Below are positions 19,174-27,807 of a stretch of DNA of 28,805 nt, piece after piece. This stretch comes from Coprinopsis marcescibilis (Eukaryota > Basidiomycota > Agaricomycetes > Agaricales > Psathyrellaceae), in NCBI GenBank assembly GCA_004369085.1, contig ML210291.1:34691-63495 (forward strand), given 5' to 3'. Positions within the stretch are counted from its first letter, which is position 1, and each line of letters begins with the position of its first letter. A program made the position numbers and the translations under genes. The notes below the pieces were generated by a model. It worked only from the letters and a program-made list of their open reading frames with translations. It was not told the origin of the DNA and ran no database searches.

Positions 19174-19714
19174 TCCCGTTGTTTTGCCTGCGTGCTAACC
19201 CTCGTTGTCTGTTCGCTGCCTGTGTCTGGCATTATCTATATCTCTTGGCCTTGTGGGTGCTGCTGTGCAACGCTTTGTTCATTGTCCTGTATCTATTTTG
19301 CATGTACTCATAGTATACCTATCATTTATTGATTTTCATTTGTTCTCTCTGCCTCCTTCTCGTGCGCTCCTTCGGCTTGGAAAATGGAGGTAAAAGTTTG
19401 CAGAATTTGACATATCAACAACATATCAATTGTCCACTGAACATGCCAGCCTCAGACAAGAGCCAGAAGACATCACAGTTTGACTTGGAACCTGAAGCAG
19501 GCCACGAACATGCTCAGCATGCTGAACGGCTGCCGACGCGCTGTCGTTCTTGCTGCCTCGCTCCTGCTCACAATCATATACGACTTCCTGCTGTTCCCCT
19601 TTTGGACTTCAGTGTATCTGCAGAAGGCCTGACTGGGGATTAAGGAGCTGAAATTGTTGGTTAGAAAAGGGTCCTCCCAGGTCTACACGTGACGTGAAAC
19701 TAGGTCCCTGAGGT
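19174..19714. other. Gene-poor stretch before the right array
   Basis: The first part is T-rich 3' flank of the large gene. A 67-codon ORF starting at 19443 (MPASDKSQKTSQFDLEPEAG) could be an upstream exon of the gene at 20098, but no good 5' splice site follows it. Nothing else is supported. Confidence 0.4.
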
Positions 19715-19990
19715 GTGTCGCTGCATCTCTGACTGTCTCACATCGCGTTCCGTGCAGATTGTGAGTCTTGGGCAGTCTCGCGATGTGTCGCTGCATCTCT
19801 GACTGTCTCGCATTGCGTTCCGTGCAGCTGGTGAGTGTTGGGCAGCCTCGCGATGTGTCGCTGCATCTCTGACTGTCTCGCATCGCGTTCCGTGCAGATT
19901 GTGAGTCTTGGGCAGCCTCGCGCTACGTTGATCCATCCCTGATTGTCCCGCATCGTTCGTGCAGTGGGTAAGTATGAGCCAGCCTCAGAT
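19715..19990 (+). repeat. Right array of 70-bp intron-like repeats
   Basis: Units begin gtgtcgctgc at 19715, 19785 and 19855, exactly 70 bases apart, and a diverged unit follows. This is the same family and orientation as 6979-7205. The triplets between gtgcag and the next gtgagt or gtaagt are ATT, CTG, ATT and TGG. The array runs without a break into a further intron-like segment (gtaagt...cctcaag), a GCG triplet, another intron-like segment (gtacgt...cccctag) and the exon at 20098. Confidence 0.9.
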
Positions 19991-20097
19991 TCCATCCCTG
20001 TGGCTCTGACTATATCGCCTCAAACTCTCCTCAAGGCGGTACGTTACCACTGATATCGTAAAACAGTCAGTCTCCCCTGACATTTCTTCACCCCTAG

Positions 20098-20521
20098 GTG
20101 GATTCAATGAACGATACCATCGACAACTCTCACTGGCATGTCAGGATGCTCCTTCACTTTCTCCCCCTCCCCAACTCATTTTCCCGGCTTGTCGCAGGCC
20201 TCAGTAATCCATACTATGACAGGTCTGACCCATCAGTTACCCTCAGCCATGGACTACATCCCTTAGCAATTCACAGCCCTGCTTCTCTGTCTGGAGAACT
20301 CCTTCTGGCGGGACAGCCATAACTTCAAAACTGCTTTCAAGGAATCGTGGAACATCTACATTCACAGTGATACACGCAAGCGTGTGGAAGAAGAAATATC
20401 TGCGGTCATCCCAGTCGACTATCAAGTTGACTTGACAGATTTGGAAGATGCTGACCCATTGACGGAGGACCAGAAGGGGGAGTTTTTCAAAATTGTTTGT
20501 CGCAATTTGCTACGTGCGTAG
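20098..20521 (+). CDS. Three C-terminal exons of an unknown gene, 5' partial
   Basis: Exons 20098-20139, 20198-20222 and 20277-20521 join in phase with introns of 58 and 54 nt (gtcagg...cgcag and gtctga...cacag). The product reads VDSMNDTIDNSHWH, ASVIHTMTALLLCLENSFW, RDSHNFKTAFKESWNIYIHS, then an acidic helical stretch (VDLTDLEDADPLTEDQKGE), and ends NLLRA at a TAG. It is a soluble-looking globular fragment that I do not recognise. Its upstream exons must lie in or before the 70-bp array. If the three-base segments of the array are real microexons, they would add single codons in the correct phase (Ile-Leu-Ile-Trp-Ala) ahead of VDSMND. A 5' splice-like gtgcgt overlaps the stop, so 3' exons are also possible. 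Confidence 0.5.
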
Positions 20522-22339
20522 TCCATGTTCTGTCGATGGACAAGGCCGGCTCACAGGTATCCCTTTATCAGCGCGTCCAGAAACTCAACTCTCTGTTTGA
20601 TCCTTCAACCTGCCTACGAATGCTTCAATATTTCTGTCGTATGGTGCGTGTGAGTTCAAGTTCGGCACTGCGATATGCTGAGATTCTCCAGATGTAGCGC
20701 CTTTGCATTCGATAGCGCGGCTTGAGGAGTCCATTGTACATTTTTTTTTCTTCCTGTCACCAATTGCAAGTCAGGGTACGGTGGACGTAAGCGATTATCG
20801 CACATCTCCCAGTTGAACGTCCCACTTCTCCAATATGCTAATTCGATTGGTGTTTGAAAAATTAAGCTTACACGAGCTCCACCTGAGGCTTCAGCTGAAA
20901 GTGAGGGAGTAGCACAGGTAATTCAAGTTTGCACTATGGCGCGGAGCTTGCCCACTGCCCGATCCGTCTAAGAAACCAAAGTACTCGAATCCGAGTCGCC
21001 AAATGCCACGACTCGGAGGATCGAGTGTAATTTGGGGAGTGCGGGGCAGTGAGCGAACCACCGCCTTGCTGTACCGACTGGAGTCTCAGTCGGCTCGGCT
21101 CTGACCTCGATTCTCATCTCTGATATTCCGCTTGTTTCCAGTATCTCAATTTTGCGATCTCTACTGTATAGGAAAGATCCAACAACACTGGTCGGTGCTG
21201 GGCGTGACGCGGTAACATCTCCCTTTCAAATGTCACTATCCACTTGCTTGACTCCTCGACCCCTCATCGACATCCACAACAAACCTCAATGGGCTACAAA
21301 GGATCGTAGCGACACTCTCGGCTAGCAACTACAGGTGGCATTGACGACTTGAGCGCAAGGATTTCGACATGCAGCGGTATCACCAGCAATGCTTTGCACG
21401 AATATCTCTGTTGGATTTTGGCGCCCAGCGCAAGCAAGCCCCAAGTCTGCGTTCCCACGGTCTCTTGTATCTGGTTATCTCTCGCCTCGTCTTGTTCTAT
21501 GTACCATATGCTTACCCCTGCTTCTGTACTTGTCCCCCTCGGTCACTGACTCATCTAGCTACAGTATTTATAACCTAGCCGACCTTTCTTATTCATTGAT
21601 CTGTTATATACATGTGACTGGCGAAGCATGGACCTTGTAGCTAAAAACAATATACTATATAAGATGTCTATTTATCTGGGAATTGCCTCAGCGCCTTCCT
21701 CCCTTACTGTCAACGCAGTAGTCCTCCTAGGACTGTAGCCAGCCGCTACCAACCGCCTCCGACCTTTGTAGAGGTCGTTAAACATCTTAATCTCACAATC
21801 TCAGACCAACACCATCAGTTCCACCACCAACAACCGCAAAGCCTATTTATGCATGTTAACAGGGTAAACCTATGGAGACGTGCTCTTCTTACGCTGTTTT
21901 GAAGGATATGCATTTGGTCAGGCTATATCTTTGCCTATCAAAAGGCTATACCTGTGGGCAGGTGCTTTCCTATGCATATTCAAAGGCCTTGACCCTTTAC
22001 ACCTTACCCCTAATGAGTGAGTACGCACGCATTCTATACTCTCTATTCTGAACCCAACACATTCCGAATATAAAAATGCGAAGTCTTTGGCTCTGGGTCG
22101 TTCCGTCGAAGTGGACTCTGTGGAATCAAACCAGTTAGTTTGATTTTGCTGTCTGCAGGGTGGGGGGGAAAGCCGAAGGCTTTTTGCTCGAGCCCGGCAG
22201 GCCCAATCTGGGCAATCAAGACAAGCCGCGAAACCCATTGGACTAGGAGCTTGCGACGCATCGGGCAAGGCTCGATTCCCCAAAAAAATAGGAGCAAGGT
22301 GCTTACCATTGGTGACCAGGCTCGTGACCTGGTCGTGGG
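20522..22339. other. 1.8-kb region with no supported gene
   Basis: Short ORFs occur, but none has family, splice or length support. The region holds a compound inverted repeat at 20950-21054, a 7-bp-stem palindrome at 21074-21093 (ccgactg/cagtcgg) and, next to the retrotransposon, the expected 3' untranslated end of the DIRS element (about 21900-22339). I could not fix the element's border. Confidence 0.5.
20950..21054. repeat. Compound imperfect inverted repeat, MITE-like
   Basis: The inner arms are 20983-20998 (actcgaatccgagtcg) and 21009-21026 (its imperfect complement); the outer arms are 20950-20960 (gcccactgccc) and 21043-21054 (ggggcagtgagc). The arms are spaced symmetrically around 21004. 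A small foldback or MITE is possible; no target duplication was identified. Confidence 0.5.
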
Positions 22340-23632
22340 CTAGCGTCGAATGGGAGGCATGACTAACTGAATGAACTCCTCATGCTGAGTGGAATTTGCT
22401 TGGATATACAGCGCAAGGATCTGAGCATGCTGCCGCAGGTACTGCAGGAAGGCATCACTCCCCCAGCGGCCCTTGGTCTTCATCACTTCAAAGGGCACCC
22501 CTCGGAGAAGATACTCCAGTGTGGATCCAATGCGGATGCCATGACCCTTGAGGGGGACAAGGCCCGCAGCTTTTGCAGCTGCATCAATGACTTCCAGGAA
22601 CTTTCGCCATGCCAGCGGCTTGTGATCCCCCTTCCTGCCCCGCGTCCTGTGTTTGTACGCAAAGAGTGGCCCATCTGCAGGCGGATTGTTGACCCGCATA
22701 TGGTCTGCCAGGGCCCGCTTGGGGTCTGTGTCATCATCCTGCCTAGCCCACATCACATCCTCCCCTGCTGCTGGCACCATCTTTGTGCTGGGTATGTGAA
22801 AGATGGTGGTGCTCAAACCCTGTCGGTCCACCTCCACGCGGACGTCAGACGGCTTCACATGCTTGGCTGTGTCGAAGCTGTCCAGCGATTTCAGGACGAA
22901 TTCTCCTAGGCGTGCGGTTGCATAGAATGTCATCGTTAAGCAGGCATAGACGGCGACATGGAGAGGGTCTTGAAGATTGAGGGCTGCGCGAATCTTGAGG
23001 ATGTACGCAGTGGTGAAAGGGTCTCGCTTCTCTCGCTTCGAGGTGGCTGGCACTGACTTCTCTGCTGACTTCAGCAGAGCGTCGAGCTCCTCTGTGTTGA
23101 CGCTCCATTTGATGCCATGGATGATGTGCCATGCGCGTACTGCATACACGTAGTTGCATGCTGTGGAACCCGCATACAGGCCTACCATGCTCGATGCAAA
23201 CATGGCAATCAGTGTCGGGCTGGCTGGGGTGCGCTGCTCCTCTGGTACACCTTTGCTGTCGCAGAATGCGTGAAAGGCAAACAAGCCGGTGCCATAGGCT
23301 TCGCGAGTTGATGGAGCAAAAGCCCCCTGTATGTCGTTCGTGAGCTTCTCCAGGTCTGCCAGTGCGTGTGCTGTGTCGTTGCGCTGGTTGACTCTGGCAT
23401 TGAGTGGGACCCAGACCCGCAGTCTGTCCCTATTTGGTGTGCCCACTGGCCTCAACTCACTTGGTGCGAGCAGTCGCGGCCGCTTTGAGGTCTGCGTGTG
23501 GTTGGTTGCCGGCGCTGGGTTTTCTGGGTGCCTCTTGAGGGACTCCGCTGCTGGAACGTCGTCAGACACTGCAGAGGGCACCGCCGATGTTGAGATAGCC
23601 TGCGTCCAATGAGCAATCTTCGACCAAGTCAT
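22340..23632 (-). CDS. DIRS tyrosine recombinase, 430 aa
   Basis: Tyrosine recombinases cut and rejoin DNA through a covalent 3'-phosphotyrosine; here the enzyme would integrate the element's DNA circle. The usual catalytic set is visible: R241 (YATARLGEF), K284 (PSTKM), H364 and R367 (KGHGIRIGS), W390 in the second-His position (KGRWGSD) and nucleophile Y398 (FLQYLRQH). An N-terminal core-binding helical domain (about residues 95-205; FAPSTREAYGTGLFAF, CNYVYAVRAWHI) precedes the catalytic domain, after a low-complexity leader. The ATG at 23632 was chosen because upstream sequence in this frame merely shadows RNase H. It overlaps the end of RT-RNase H (stop at 23562) by 71 bases. The frame is open to the TAG at 22340 with no lesion. 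Confidence 0.85.
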   Translation of the reverse strand: MTWSKIAHWTQAISTSAVPSAVSDDVPAAESLKRHPENPAPATNHTQTSKRPRLLAPSELRPVGTPNRDRLRVWVPLNARVNQRNDTAHALADLEKLTNDIQGAFAPSTREAYGTGLFAFHAFCDSKGVPEEQRTPASPTLIAMFASSMVGLYAGSTACNYVYAVRAWHIIHGIKWSVNTEELDALLKSAEKSVPATSKREKRDPFTTAYILKIRAALNLQDPLHVAVYACLTMTFYATARLGEFVLKSLDSFDTAKHVKPSDVRVEVDRQGLSTTIFHIPSTKMVPAAGEDVMWARQDDDTDPKRALADHMRVNNPPADGPLFAYKHRTRGRKGDHKPLAWRKFLEVIDAAAKAAGLVPLKGHGIRIGSTLEYLLRGVPFEVMKTKGRWGSDAFLQYLRQHAQILALYIQANSTQHEEFIQLVMPPIRR

Positions 23633-25691
23633 GCAGGGCCTCTGGGATGCGGATTTTGGGGAGGAGGAGGTCGTTGGGCCCGTATATACTGCGCAAGGGA
23701 ATGTCCGCGGGATTACTCTTGCTCTGGACATATCAAGTGAGGATTGTTGTGCCAGCCTGTGCTGTGGTTTCGTGAATGAGGCGAAAGACAAGGTTCGTCT
23801 GCCAGTTCTGGCTCCTTCCCTGCCACCATCCTTCCACCACTCCCCTGTTGTCCCCAAAGACCTTGAAATGCCTGCCTGCTGCCTCGCTTTGATGGCAGAT
23901 AATCGAGACAAGGAAAAGGAAACCAACGGCTTCTGCCCAGCCGATGTCCCTCCCGTCCTGCTTCCAGCCTGGGAGTAGCCTCCAGGCCCGCCATCTGTTG
24001 CCAATGACAACCCCGATCCCAAATCCTGAGCTTGCATCCGAGTATGCTGAGATGTCGAAGACTTGCGCTGGCTCTGTGATACGTCGAAACAAGTCGGTGC
24101 GCTGCAGCTGGGTTTGCCACCATGCAAGATCTTCCCCAGTGTGGCGTGGCGGATGGAGTTTTCGGTTCAGCTTGTCATGAAAAACTGCCATGAACGATTC
24201 GAGGTTGGTGAGATAAGCCTGTCCTTGTATGGCCACAGCGCAGGCGTGGAGGAGCTTGCCATGTAGCTTCTGGGCGTCGAGCAGAGTGTGCGTCGGCGCT
24301 GCCAGCCAGTCACTGATGGCTGACAAATACTTTTGATGTTTGTTTGGCGCGATCGAGACAGTTCATGCTTCAAGGTTCCAGAGGAAACCAATGTAGGTGA
24401 CCTCAGTCGTGAACGGAACATCCTTTGACTTCTCAAAAGGGACGCCCAGCTCACTGTAGATGGCATCAATGTCCTCCAAGCAGTAGGTGAACTGCTCGTC
24501 TTCCTGCGATCTCGGGGATTGCTGTGATAAGTCCTTGATATCGCGTGAGCAGTCCTCGTCAAACTCTTCTGGCTGGTCATTTTGACCCATTTTGCCCTTG
24601 TACCAGATGTGCCCACCGTTGTGATGCTTCCCGCCATTCCTGCGTATCTGCTCCGCCCACTCCTTCCTTCTTTGGTTATACATTTCCATCTCTCTTTGCA
24701 GTATGCGGAAGAAGATGTGATCATCGACCCACTTGGATATCGGGCCCATGCCGACTGCGCGAACAACCTGTGTGCCTGCATCCCCCACTCGCCCATACAC
24801 TCCAGAGCCTGAAGCCAGACCAAAGCAGTCACAGAGGTCGATCGTGAAACTGTGCGGACATATGCAGATGACGATTCCCGGCCACTGCGAGTGGTGTAGC
24901 GGAATTGTGCGGTATGCTTCTTTGACGTCTCGAATTGCTGCCTGTGATCCTGGGGGGAGTCGTGCAATAATGATATAGACAGTTTCGAAGGTGCCCCAGG
25001 TACACGGGTAGTGGTCTGAGTCGATGTGGCTGTTGATTGACTCAGGGCTGCCGTGCTCGGGGTGGGACAGGTTTTGTATGAGTCGGAATTTTCCAGGTTT
25101 TCCCGGTTTGGGGATGATTTTGAGAGGTGAGGTTTGGAAGGGGCCAATGAGCTCTTCAACTTCTTCCCTGGTGAGACGGCCAGCATAGCGCCCAGCGCTG
25201 AATTCGTTTTCCAGTATCTGATTGAAGTGCTGCCGGAACTCGTCGACGGACTGGTGATTTGGTGGTGCATAGGTTTCTGATATTTTGGGAATTCCGGCAT
25301 TGAATCCTTGGCGCATGCCCAAGACCACATCTGCAAATTCCTCCAGGAGACCGTGCTCCCGTAGCCGACGCTCCCAGGCGTCGGCGATGTAAGGCGTGGG
25401 TGGGTTAAGCCGTTTGTGCTCGAGGGCACTTCTGAGCTCCGTGACCTGTGTCGCCGCAGCCGGAGCACTCGTGCCTCGAGTTGTGGAGGGTGCTGTTGCA
25501 GCCGTTTTCCCTCTGCCAGTCTGTGCAGAGGATGTTTCCTCCTGCTGTGGTAAGACGACCCTTCTCGTTCTTGCGTACTTGGGCAGGGGTGCCATCCCAG
25601 AGGGTTTTGGAATTGCACGATCTGATATTGTGCGGGTGGCGGCCCAAGCAGACGATGCATGCAGAGAGGGCTGCTCTTGGCTCTGCTGCAC
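23562..25691 (-). pseudogene. DIRS reverse transcriptase-RNase H with two in-frame TGA codons
   Basis: One frame of 710 codons holds both domains. RT motifs include FRLIQNLSHPEHGSPESIN, motif A Asp in IRDVKEAYRTIPL, and motif C VDD in ISKWVDDHIFF. RNase H has SDASSGFGIGVV, WAEAVGFLF and FGDNRGVVEGW, supplying the Asp-Glu-Asp set. Then comes the DIRS-typical tail (SKSNPADIP, IYGPNDLLLPKIRIPEALHD). The ORF is cut by TGA at 24365-24363, between RT and RNase H (WNLEA-stop-TVSIA), and TGA at 23735-23733, after RNase H (TTILT-stop-YVQSK). Both fit CGA-to-TGA transitions. The tail reads PLRSIYG where relatives usually have PSRGIYG; both changes are also CpG transitions. The 5' 287 bases overlap gag in another frame. 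Confidence 0.85.
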
Positions 25692-27391
25692 CCGACCGAA
25701 AAGACTGGGTCAATCTTCGGTGCTGGGATGTTTTTCGACGTGAGCTGGCGGGCTCCCTGATTCGCGCGGGGGATCTTGAGTGTTCATGCCTCTGCCTTCT
25801 TACTGCCTTCCTCTCCGGCGACGTCGACTCCGACCTGCCCCTCTTGAGCCTGTAGCTGGGCGTGCCCAACGTAGAATTCAAGGACAGCCTGTCCAACCTC
25901 TCGATGCTGTGGTGTTTCGGAATAACGGAAAGGAGTAGGTTGTGAATGGCCGTGGAGATTATTACGGATGTCATTGTATACGATGGGTACATTACATGTG
26001 GTGCGCACCCATTCAAACCGAATCAAGATGCATGATTTGTGAATCGTGAATGCGAGAGAGAAAAGGGAAGGTATCAGCCGTGAAGGGGCAAAACAAAGGC
26101 AAATGGGAAAGGGGGTGCGAATGCGAATGCGAATGCGAGTGCGAGTGCGAATGCAAATGCGAATGCGAGTGCGAGTGCGAGTGCAAATGCGAGATGCGAG
26201 TGCGAATGCGAGTGCGAATGCGAGATGCGAGTGCGAGTGCGAATGCGAGATGCGAGTGCGAATGCGCGTTCGAGTGCAGGCGCAGGTGCGGGTGCATTTG
26301 GGGATGCAGGAAAGCGCGCGTGCGCATGCATGTGCAAGATTGCAGGTGCAGGTGCAGGGATGCAGTTGCGTGTGCACAGGGTTTGACACCACGTTTGGGA
26401 AAAAGGGTGGAAGTGGGAGAGCGAGGAGTGACCAGTCAATACCCGAGAATCTCGAAATGGAAATGAGAAACACTGACCTGGCTACCTGTAAGTTCTGCAG
26501 ATGCTCTGCATATATGCGCTCCATCCTGCTGTCGTTGATGGCTCCGATGTCAAACACTTCTTCGTCACCTGGGGCCTTGAGCTCGTCGTGCCACTCACGC
26601 CGCACTACCGCCTGGTACTGCACAATAGCCTTCTCGCCGTCTTTACGCTGTCTTATCGGATGATTGTCGAGTTCGTAGAAGAAAGTCGACAACGCCGTGA
26701 TGTGCTCTTCCGGCCAACCCGCGTCCTGCATGCATTTGAGGAGGCTCGTCTTGGCTACCGACACCTCATTCCAGGTCAAGTCCGCATCCATGACCACCTT
26801 CGAGGATGGCTTATGCGCTGCCACAGGCTGAAAAACAACTTGATCGTCGATGTGTGCCGGGGCAAGGGCGTCGTTGGATGTCGTGCGGTCAGCGCGGCTT
26901 GCGTCCTTGCAACCTTCCGGGGTGAAGTAGTAAAGCTCGACGTAATCGAACTGCTTGAGCTTGTTTAGAGCGTACGAGGATGGCCTGGGCGTTGATACCG
27001 TCGCGACGAGCTTGTTCGTGGAAAGGCCCTTCAGCTTTGGCTTTTTCGGTGCTGCCCGTGACCTCTCGTCTTCGAGCCTCCTCCGCTCCTCCTCCTCTCG
27101 TAATCTCTGCGCCTCCTCATCTCGTAACCTCAGCTCCTCCTCCTCTCGTAACCTCTGTGCCTCCGCTTGTCTGGCCGCCTCTGCTTCTGCATTCTCCTCC
27201 CCTTGCTGCTCAGCCCACTGTGCCATCCTCTCCTGATGACGTGTTTCCCAGTCGTCCTTTAGGCCTTGGATGAGCTGTTCCATCGTCTCTCCGTCCTTGA
27301 GTCTGTCCTGCAGGAGGGTTCTCATGGCCTCGTTATCGTAGTCCGGCATGACTTCCGTGCTGGGGTCACGGTCCAATCTCTGACGTGGCAT
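25405..27391 (-). CDS. DIRS gag-like nucleocapsid protein, 471 aa when spliced
   Basis: Two exons, 27391-26478 and 25906-25405 (472 codons with stop), flank a 571-nt intron (ag|gtcagtg...ccacag|c). The protein begins [10 protein letters not shown], has a long Glu/Arg/Ala coiled coil (about residues 60-115; [20 protein letters not shown]), a folded middle ([40 protein letters not shown]) and, after the intron, an RS/RG-rich basic linker ([18 protein letters not shown]). It ends in two Cys/His clusters: [15 protein letters not shown] and a classical CCHC knuckle [14 protein letters not shown]. These bind the RNA genome in the particle. If the intron is kept, frame 1 stays open through it and stops at 25784, giving a 535-aa protein without knuckles. 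Upstream, 27392-27600 is a CT-rich leader. Confidence 0.75.
26116..26278. repeat. Hexamer microsatellite (gcgaat/gcgagt) in the gag intron
   Basis: The plus strand is built of gcgaat, gcgagt and gcaaat hexamers with occasional gcgagat slips, grading into gcaggt-type repeats up to about 26360. It fills the centre of the 571-nt gag intron. It makes long spurious ORFs on both strands (alternating Glu-Cys on plus). Confidence 0.9.
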
Positions 27392-27807
27392 CGCGGGAAT
27401 TGGTGCGGATTTTCAAGGATGGGGGGAACAGTGTAACGGAGATGGAGAGCCAAGGTTGATGAATTGAGAGAGCTTGAGACGAAACAAACGACTATGGGGC
27501 ACTTCGACGCCCAGGAGGGATGGAGTGGTGGTGGCAGTCGAGGTGAGACCCGCGGGTGGCGGTGCACTCGACTGCCTCCGTTGATCCAAAGACAACGGCC
27601 TACCGCTTCGGTCGTTCCTCCCTGCGCTCTAGGCCAAACACGAAACGTTAGTCTTTTGAATACACACCCATGATCTGGGAACGCTGGCCCGTCACACTAG
27701 CGTGCTCCTCGCCAGCTCGTCGCCCGAATGCTACATATCAGTAGATCCATAGTTTACATTGCATTCATCATCAATTATTGCAAGAAAACCTGCAGTGCGA
27801 GTCAAGG
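27392..27807. other. Head-to-head spacer between DIRS gag and the EH gene
   Basis: This 416-bp stretch should hold the 5' end and promoter of the retrotransposon (minus, CT-rich leader near 27400-27500) and the promoter of the EH gene (plus). No gene is supported. The element's terminal repeat probably lies here, but no match to the other end was found by eye. Confidence 0.45.

Larger units (their letters stand above)
6979..19990. mobile_element. Putative KDZ transposon block bracketed by 70-bp arrays
   Basis: Two direct arrays of one repeat family flank the KDZ transposase gene and three further genes (12178-12981, 13679-14519 and 15457-19173). This suggests a large composite DNA transposon that carries accessory genes, with the arrays near its ends. 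Terminal inverted repeats and target-site duplications were not found by eye. The true borders may therefore lie elsewhere, and the block could also be a KDZ element plus a neighbour. Confidence 0.4.
22340..27391 (-). mobile_element. DIRS-like tyrosine-recombinase retrotransposon, coding part
   Basis: In order on minus: gag with two zinc knuckles, reverse transcriptase-RNase H in an overlapping frame, and a tyrosine recombinase overlapping the end of RNase H. This order, with a recombinase instead of a DDE integrase or aspartic protease, defines DIRS-type elements. These are thought to replicate through a circular DNA intermediate and to integrate without target duplication. No methyltransferase-like ORF was found. 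Split or inverted terminal repeats must lie outside the ORFs (27392-27800 and 21600-22339) but could not be matched by eye. Two in-frame TGA codons in the RT-RNase H ORF suggest this copy is not autonomous. Confidence 0.85.

Noticed and set aside
7049..20000. TET/JBP dioxygenase gene, which sometimes accompanies KDZ transposons
   Set aside because: No HxD...H...R dioxygenase pattern was recognised in any of the block's genes.
22340..23632. Starship-like captain recombinase (which would make the whole unit a giant element)
   Set aside because: The recombinase directly follows gag and RT-RNase H on the same strand, so it belongs to a DIRS element. No separate captain gene was seen at an element edge.
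8577..24365. TGA reassigned to an amino acid (mitochondrial-type code)
   Set aside because: The GTPases and accessory genes contain no internal TGA and have nuclear introns; CpG decay explains the three cases in transposons.
24167..25660. Minus-strand 497-codon ORF in an alternative frame of the RT region
   Set aside because: The other frame carries the RT and RNase H motifs; this one is Ser/Arg-rich frame-shadow sequence.
26046..26663. Plus-strand ORFs rich in Glu-Cys or Arg-Met across the hexamer microsatellite
   Set aside because: They are translations of a simple repeat inside the antisense gag intron.
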